Source: Cryptomeria japonica (taxonomy: Eukaryota; Streptophyta; Pinopsida; Cupressales; Cupressaceae). From it: a DNA stretch of 64,000 nt. Below are positions 56,665 to 64,000 of the stretch, piece by piece; within the stretch, counting starts at the first letter, position 1; each line of letters opens with the position of its first letter. The DNA lies in the NCBI RefSeq assembly GCF_030272615.1, contig NC_081406.1, forward strand, positions 396,948,439 to 397,012,438, read 5' to 3'. Under the pieces are notes generated by a model. That model was given only the letters and a program-made list of their open reading frames with translations. It made no database searches and was not told where the DNA came from. A program made the position numbers and the translations under genes.

Positions 56665-59600
56665 TGTAAAGACGTAAATCGAGCTAACTTCAAATAATAG
56701 CCGAAATACTCTTTATTCTTAAATAAACTCATAAATCAGTTAATAAATATATTTCACTCCATTTAACCTTCCATAGCTTCATTTGATCATTCCATTTAGA
56801 TCGTAATACACATGAAATTTCTATAAAAGATAAATATTCTTTATTCAATAAATCGATAAAAGTAGTATTTCTATCATACAATACTTATGCATTTCAAGTT
56901 GTCGCAAGTTCAATAACGAAATAATACAAAGTAAAGGGTGAGATGCGTCCGTTGATCTGCAACCCAAGCTATCGCCAATGCAATCTTTAGTATGAAGACG
57001 AGAACAAGATTCAGGCGCTTTTTCCGCCCAACCTTGAAGCTTACGCTTCCTCGGAATTCTTGGTCAATCAAGAATACCCGACCCTGCACGAATTGCTTAT
57101 GGTTTAGAATTAACATGCATTCTATTTCTTATGGTTTAGAATTCTAAGTTTATCTCATCTAAACTCTCTCTATCTTTCCAAGTGTCGTGGTTCATTTACC
57201 GCTTTTCTCAAAACCTCATATTTAGTTTAATACTAATTTGTGACCTTTCATGATTTTAAACTTAACACACCAACTGCACTAATTTGCCATAACGACAATC
57301 TAATATGATACAAGTTCATAAAACGCCTATCTATAAGGATTTCTAAATGAGACACTCGATAACCATCTTTACTTTTCATGCAAAATTCCAAGTGTAAGTC
57401 TTTCCTTGTGATATCAAAATAACTTCATTATTTAATAAGTTGTTATCCTATTATTTCATCTTCTTCATGGTTCAATCTCAAAGTTTCTCTCTCTATCCTC
57501 TTCCTTTATTTCTAAAGGATTGGGTGATCTATGAGAGCTTTACTAAGTTTATCAACAAACTTAAGAAAATATTTCACTATTGTATCTCTATTTACATGAA
57601 CGTAATTTTTGAACAATTAACAACGATTCCTCTTTCGACTCTAACTCTTCCATTAGTATATTGCATAGGTCTAAAACTAGATCATCCTTTAGAGAATATG
57701 TAAAGAAACCTATAATGCAATTCCTACTACTCTTTAACATCTTCCATGCATGTTCTTAGTTATTTTATAATATATACCTCATAATACATTTCTCTATAAG
57801 ACTATTCAAAAACGAGTTCAAACAATTTTGTTCTAATCATGGCTTGACTCAATCAAACTTCATTCTAATAAACATTATATAACTTCATGACTCACTCACT
57901 ATCCTTGCATAATGACCAAAGAATTAAGGTAGATCCTACCTCCTTATGCTCTTGTTACTGGCTTGAGGTGATGGATTTGCTTCCCTCTTCACATTTTCTT
58001 TCTCTCTTTCAAGATGGTACACAACCTCTTTGATGCTCTCCATCTGTCAATTCTTCTATTAACTCTATCCTTCCTTTCTATCTTTTATTTCTAAACTTTA
58101 CTCTGAAATTCAACTCTAAATCTGAGATGATCATGATTGATCTTTTACGATTTGATTGAAAACTATTCTAAATCTCACTACTTTTCTCTTCTTCATCCCA
58201 TTCTCTAATCCTCGGTTGCATCTCCTTCTTTTTCCCCTTCCATCTCCCTTCTATCAAACTATTCTTACTATTCTAACCCTCCCTTCAAAATTATCGCTCT
58301 TCTAATCTCGTGTGAGAAAAGAATGCCCAAAGTGTGTGTGTATACGTCTATATATAGTGTTGTTGTCTACCTTCCTTTCCTACTTTCGGGCTATCTCTCT
58401 TAGAGGTGGATTGATTCTAAGTGACACCACTCATGATCTAATTACAACATAACAATCCTAAATGGTTTTGAACACTTACGTGTTCTCCATGCATTGTTAT
58501 CCATTATTCATTTCATGACACCACACCACTAAGCTGTTAAATTCATAATTATTGGTTATCTGTGTGGCTTTTAATTCCAAGACTATGTCCACTTTACTAA
58601 AAATGACTTCCCTAAAATATGCAAAGTTTAAATAGCTAACTTATTCATGTCGATCAAGGTTTTTATGTGGGATGATAACCCATGTCTTTTATTAATTCAT
58701 GCCACCTCACATGTGATAGCCATCACGGTTTATGCTTGCAACGTGGTCGATGTGAAACCTAAGTTGACTATGTCTGAAATAAACTCCTTAAACTACGCCT
58801 ACTACTGTATTCTATCTGCATGTGGAGTATCCTTTAATAGGAGTGGTCAACATATTTAAAAAGGGAGGAGGAGTGATAATCGATGGTGTTTAAAACAACT
58901 TACCTTAATTTACCTCCCACCATGAAGGATCTGCAACGTGGTGATTCCCTTATGAGAGATTTCATAAAGATGAGGAGTTGGTATTATATAAAAAAAGTTT
59001 CATGTATCGTGGTTTATGTTTTACTAAAGGGAGGAGGAAGATTGTTATAAACCTTTCAAAGCGGCTACCGTGGGTGGAGGGGTCTATTTACTCACCGACC
59101 AAAGCGGCTATTCCCTTGGCTTCGACGGTCGACCACCTTTTTTAATATGCCACCTTTATTAATATGTTTAATAAAGTGATATATTATGTAATATGGTTTG
59201 TTTTAATAATTTATTTATAAATGACTTTTCTTTAATATAAAACATTAGACTTTGTTTTTAATATATTCTTTGATTAACCTTTTCTTTGATAAACAAATAT
59301 ATATATCAGATTTTTATTTCCTAATTTAATTTCATAAATACATATTTAATATTTACAAATAGATGATCAAATTATTATTAGACAAATTTCATATGAATAG
59401 ACAAAACAATTTGACGAAGTCAATTTTTATGATAATTGGTTATTGATATATGTATATGATTGAATAAATTTCTCATTTATATATATACTATACTATTATT
59501 CAATTTTACAAAATTAAACTCGTAAGTACAATTTTCATACATTTATACATATCTGAACAAGAAGGACCTAAAAACCTAGGGTCGATATTCGTTTTTGAAT

Positions 59601-60108
59601 CATCTACACATTTTATCTCTTTTAACCATAACACATAATATTTCACAATTATTCATGCAACTAAAATTCAATTCGATCGCCACTCACACCATGCAATCAA
59701 TAGACATGTATAATTATTTAAATCAATCTACTACTCATTCCAATTTCATCATTTCAATTTGAACAAACACTCAAATAAGGTCATTTAAATCATCCACATT
59801 TTCAAGATGCAAATTATAAATCCTAATGTGGTGTGTGAAAGATTCAATCTATCCTAACGAAATACAAGAGCTAAGACAACTCTACCTGAACCATGTTCTC
59901 GCCTTCATCATTGTTCACCTGTTCCTGCATTCACTTTGCACTCAATCGCTCATTAGCAATGACGATCCCAATTTACAATAAAAATTATTACTGATCCTTC
60001 AATTCATATCAGTACATTCGATATCCTTTCTTATTTCATTATCAATTCTATTTTCATTTCAGATTATTTTCCTAATTAAATAATTATGGAAAAATAGGGT
60101 TCGTGACA
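56665..60108 (-). repeat. Solo chromovirus-type LTR L (3.44 kb)
   Basis: On the plus strand it starts TGTAAAGACG and ends GGGTTCGTGACA, so on the minus strand it begins TGTCACGAACCC, like the chromovirus LTR at 305-3839. It has a perfect TTCCA duplication and splits the LINE palm domain, which resumes on both sides. It contains no primer site, polypurine tract or gag-pol sequence. Similar length and end sequences suggest a relative of the chromovirus at the left of the window. Confidence 0.88.
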
Positions 60109-61998
60109 TTCCATTAATGAGAATTGAGAACTTTGGAGTAGAAATGCATTCAAAGATCCTGTTAATCCATTGCTTACTGAAGCCAAAGGCTTGCAAAATC
60201 TAACATAAAAAATTGTCAGTCCACGTTGTCATAAGCTTTTGACATATCTAACTTTAATAACATCCCTGGTCTATTTTTGCTTTGAAAAGTGTGAATTGCC
60301 TCTTGGGTAACAATTGCCCCATCTAGGATTGAATGGCCTAGAACAAATCTAGTTTGATCTTCAGAAATAATGTTGTCCATAAGGGGTTTTAAAATGTTTG
60401 TCATTACCTAGGAGAGAATTTTATAGACTATGTTGCAAAGGGAGATTGGTCTAAAATCTCCCAATCTAATTGCTTTCTCCTTCTTCAAAATTAGGGCTAT
60501 AAAAGTGTTATTAATTTCTTTGAGGATATTACCTGGATTTATTGAATATTCTAAGGTTGTCACTAGATCTTCCCCTATAATATGCCAACACTTTTTAAAG
60601 AATCCAATAGGGAAACCAACTGGCCTAGGGGCCTTGTCAGGAGGAAGTTGGTTTAGGGCTAAGGACACTTCCTCTATTGAGATGCTTTCATTGAGCTTCT
60701 CGTTCTATTCAAATGAGATTGCTTTTAGGATCACCGAAAAAAACCTTCTTTGCTCCCTTAAACCATAGCCTTTTTCATTATTAAGCAACTTAGAAAAGAA
60801 TTGAATGATCTCTTTTCTATGGCTTGTGGATCCTTAATGATTCTATTCCTCTAATCCTCTAATTTAGCAATACTATTTATATTTCTCCTTAACCTAGTGA
60901 CATTGTGGAAAAAATTGTATTCTTATCACCAACTTGGAGCCAACCCTCTCTAGAATTTTGTTTTCGGAAGATTTCCTCTTTGGAGAGTATGTCCTCATAT
61001 TCTGCTAGCAATTCCTTTTCCTTGAAAAATTATTCTTGTTACATACAATCCTTCATTACTTTCTCATTCAATCCTTCTAGTTGAGATTCAAGATCTTTTT
61101 TTGCTTCAAAAATATTTTTGAAGTGGATAGTGTTCCATTCTAGAAAATTTCTTATAACATATTTCAACTTGGACACAAAACATAAAAGTTTGGATCCTTC
61201 GAAGTTGACTTCTTTCCACCACTGTTCTATAAGATTTAGGAAATTCAGGCCCTTCATCCACATATTCTCAAACCTGAATGGTGGTTTTAGTAAATTAGCA
61301 TCACCCAGGAAGCTTAGTAATAGCAGATAATGATCAGAGCCCGAGTAGGGAAAAGCTTTGCACTCTAAGGAAAAAGGAAAGGGCGTAAAATCTCCTAACC
61401 AGAAGAATCTATCTATTTTTTTTGCTATATTGCTAAATCCCAGCCTCCGATTGTTCCAAGTAAAGGTGCAGTCACCCAATTCATCCTCAAGGAGATCATT
61501 TCTTTCAATTCATTATTGAAATCTTGTTGATATCTACCAAGCCTAGTAATGCCTCCTCTTTTATCCTTTGTGCATCTTATAGCATTAAAGTCCCTTCCAA
61601 TAAAAAGATTTTTATTTCGGTTTTGGGAGATCACCCCATCCAATTCTGACCAAAGGGCATGCTTAGACATTAATCAACAAGAAGGATACATTTGCAGTCA
61701 AAAGTTTGACTTTAACCAACAACCAATTTTTGTTGGAAGCTACCCCCTCTATTTGCATTGTGGAAGCTTTCCAAACAATCAATAAACCCCCTAAAGCTCC
61801 ATTTGTTGAAACAACCACCTGCTTGCATCTAGAATGTTGATTCCCAAGCCCTACTCCAAAGGATTCTACTTGTTGAAGGTCAAGTTTTGTTTCTTGAAGC
61901 ATTATAATCTCTGCATTGATCAAAATAATTCTTCTTTTGATCAAGTGTTTTTTGTTAGGGGCATTTAGGCCCTTAACATTCCACGATAGGATTTTCAT
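60109..61998 (-). pseudogene. LINE ORF2: endonuclease and first half of reverse transcriptase
   Basis: The minus strand from 61998 reads MKILSWNVKGLNAP and IIMLQETKL (N and E of the endonuclease active site), NLFIGRDFNAI (GDFN block, G to R), FTWNNRR and GSDHYLLLL (SDH block) at 61039-61998. Then reverse transcriptase: MSLALNQLPPDKAPRPVGFP, FIALILKKE and DFRPISLCN at 60408-60668, and KLDMSKAYDNVD at about 60216. Frames shift between 61998-61663, 61670-61425 and 61479-61039, and again in the RT. The protein nicked chromosomal DNA and copied LINE RNA at the nick. The palm domain stops at 60109, where solo LTR L begins. Confidence 0.85.
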
Positions 61999-63340
61999 TT
62001 TTGTTCAAGAAGGAAAACCCCTTCCTTACTTTCAGGATATTAGTTATCTTGACTTGCCCATCACTTTCACTATCCAGGACTAGATGCTCACTTAACGATT
62101 TCCTGCCTCTCTTAGGGGAGACCATACCAAAATCAGGCTTTGCTTTGCAAGCAATCATTTGCTTAGTTCCTAATTTCTTCCTTTTTTTCACTTGGGAATA
62201 AAGAGCTGCAAGAGGGGTCTCCATAACTTGATCTGGGACATCATCTTCTACCATATAATCATTCAAGATATTGTGAGTATTGGGATCTAGGTCCATATTT
62301 GAGAAAGAAGCTTGAAGTTTAGGGGAATCAACAAAGAGGTTTGGAGATTCCGAAGAGAGATAATATGCTTTGTCATCATAGGGGCCTCTCTAAGAGGAGA
62401 TGTTATATTAAAGTGGGAGTTTACATTGGGAGCCCTCTCTGGATTATCTTTGACTCCTAGAGCAATTTTTGTCTTTTCTGGTGCCAGAATGGAGACACGT
62501 GGATTTTCAGCATTCAAAACCTCTAAGCCTTGAGAGAGAGTACTCACATCTTTGGAAGCATTCAACTCTTGCATAATGTCTTCTTTGAGGGTTTATGTCT
62601 CAAAAAGAAGATCAGAAAGAGTTAATTCCTTAGCCTTGTTTGAATCCACTTGACAATTTTTTGATCCTGCCTTTATCCTTCTGACACGTTTTCTTTCCCT
62701 GGTAGCCAATCTAGATTTAGCAAGGAAAGCATTAAATGCACCCCAATTAAGGAGAGATTTTCTTTTAAGAGCATGAATTTTCCTAGAGCCAACAAAGGAG
62801 GTCGTCTTGACAACAGGAGAAAGAATTATCACCGGAGTGCCAACTGAGTGTCCTTGCAGAGGAGCATTCAGAAGATCCTTAGGGGGAGAGACTAGGGGAT
62901 CTAGTCCATTTTGACTTAGATTTTCCTTGCTAACTATCATAGGGGGAGTACTATCTCTTTCCATATGTGGAGAATGCTCCTTAGTTTGAAATATCGAGCC
63001 AAGAGAACCTCTCATTGAACTTCCAAATAAGATTTGATTTCTTAGAAGGCATTTCCCCGGGGTTCTTTCAGTCAATCTCTTGACCTTTTGTTTCCACCTC
63101 CCAAATTTTGAGACAATTTTTACTTCCCCATAAAAACCTAAATCTAGTTTGATTTATACATAAATGTTAGCCACGTCCCATTGTTTTCCAATTAAGAAGT
63201 CCTCTTCTATACCCAACAAAGAGCCCAAGTGATGTAGACCCAGACAACAAACTAGGTGATAACCTTCTCTCACCCACAAGTAATATGTCCAAATCAAGTT
63301 GTTTTGTTTGTTCAATATGTCAAACAACACACCTACCAAG
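61973..63340 (-). pseudogene. LINE ORF1 region
   Basis: The minus strand has a broken frame (63340-62287) with GLHHLGSLLGIEEDFLIGKQ and VANIYV, then after a stop LDLGFYGEVKIVSKF. This resembles the DUF4283-type region of plant LINE ORF1, an RNA-binding protein. A basic stretch (RLATRERKRVRRIKAGSKN) and low-complexity linker follow. The second frame 62296-61973 contains KKRKKLGTKQM and KRGRKSLSEHLVLDSESD just upstream of the endonuclease. The 5' end of the LINE is not defined. Identification rests mainly on position before the endonuclease. Confidence 0.6.
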
Positions 63341-64000
63341 TTCTCAACTCACACAACAATTTGTGTGACCGGATCCATAAAGGATTAGTATCTTCCGGTA
63401 CCAGTGGGATGGAAACACTCAACCCTTGTGTGAATGGTAGACAATCTTTTGGTACTGGTGGGATGGAAACCTATTGGATTTTGTCTATTGGTGGTCCAAC
63501 CAACTCAAAACATCCATAAGATCTGACAGTCAAATGTGTTAGGGGGTACTTGTCTCACAACTATACTGGTTGACTAGTAGCCCTACCAGTTGACTTGTAG
63601 CCCTACCGGTTAAGTTCTCCACACACAAATTAATAAAATTTCAAAGGACAAGAAAAAATAAGGGCAGATTAAGATACCCTTTATTGAGTTACACATTTCC
63701 CCAAAGGCTTAGACTCTATATCCAGTTTTGAAGGTATGTACCCTTACTGTCCTTACAGACCTAATTAAGCCAATTAGACCTAATTTACAAAGCAAGTACC
63801 CCTTGTATTAGTCCCCCGACAAAACCAACACTTCTCCAAGGTGGGGTAAGGTGTCAAACCACCAAATCCAAGGGTTTAGGATTTGATCCCATCTCCTTTG
63901 TCTACTGCAAGTGATTTTCACTTCTACAGTTCAGGCAGTCACATAGAGATTCTTGCCTAGGGTCAATTCAATCTCTTCGGGCTTGGAGCCTCCCTACAAA
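63341..64000. repeat. Unassigned repeat at window end
   Basis: Noncoding. It contains near duplicates GGTACCAGTGGGATGGAAAC and GGTACTGGTGGGATGGAAAC (about 63398 and 63451) and a 20-bp tandem built on TTGACTAGTAGCCCTACC (about 63570-63612) with ACCGGT/ACCAGT variants. The motif style resembles the copia LTRs, so it may be part of another LTR that runs out of the window. Confidence 0.4.

Overview
The window is plant nuclear DNA made almost entirely of nested, decayed transposable elements. I see no convincing host gene, tRNA, rRNA or CRISPR array. The organism is a land plant: there are Ty3 chromovirus and Tat-like elements, several Ty1-copia families with a Met-tRNA primer site, and a plant-type LINE with a terminal RNase H domain. 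LTRs of 2.3 to 3.5 kb, deep nesting and many solo LTRs suggest a large, repeat-rich genome, possibly a gymnosperm. That last step is inference and untested.

Left nest, 1-28960. The oldest layer is a Ty3-type gag fragment on the minus strand (19350-20258 and 28418-28960). A plus-strand copia element, A (gag start at 11, pol to 11170, 3' LTR 11504-19349), sits in that fragment. Element A was invaded twice. A minus-strand chromovirus (305-9228, 3.5 kb LTR) lies in its gag, and a later deletion removed most of the chromovirus 5' LTR together with copia gag-protease-integrase. A non-autonomous LTR element, C (12401-18968, target duplication GTAGC), lies in its 3' LTR. The same gag fragment also holds a solo copia LTR, E (20259-28417), which is split by a second non-autonomous element, D (21012-28203, minus strand).

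C and D are the most interesting objects. Both have copia-like LTR ends, a Met-tRNA primer site and polypurine tracts, but no protease, integrase, reverse transcriptase or RNase H. Each carries ORF1 (coiled coil plus CCHC zinc knuckles) and a long ORF2 (a shared N-terminal domain, then charged coiled coil). D ORF1 is still open.

Middle, 29036-47935. A degraded Tat-like Ty3 element, G, on the minus strand (gag, protease and integrase tail recognisable) is split by three things: a solo LTR with target duplication ATATC (46190-46636), another LTR-like piece (47331-47850), and a 10.4 kb structure with inverted ends (35486-45839). That structure holds a 1 kb pyrimidine tract, a palindromic minisatellite and copia element B (37938-44699).

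Right part, 47978-64000. A minus-strand LINE, probably about 48668-63340, has ORF1, endonuclease, reverse transcriptase, zinc-finger and RNase H pieces. It is interrupted by a 3.4 kb solo LTR with a perfect TTCCA duplication (56665-60108), and probably by a 2.6 kb solo copia LTR (52184-54758). The last 660 bases are an unassigned repeat.
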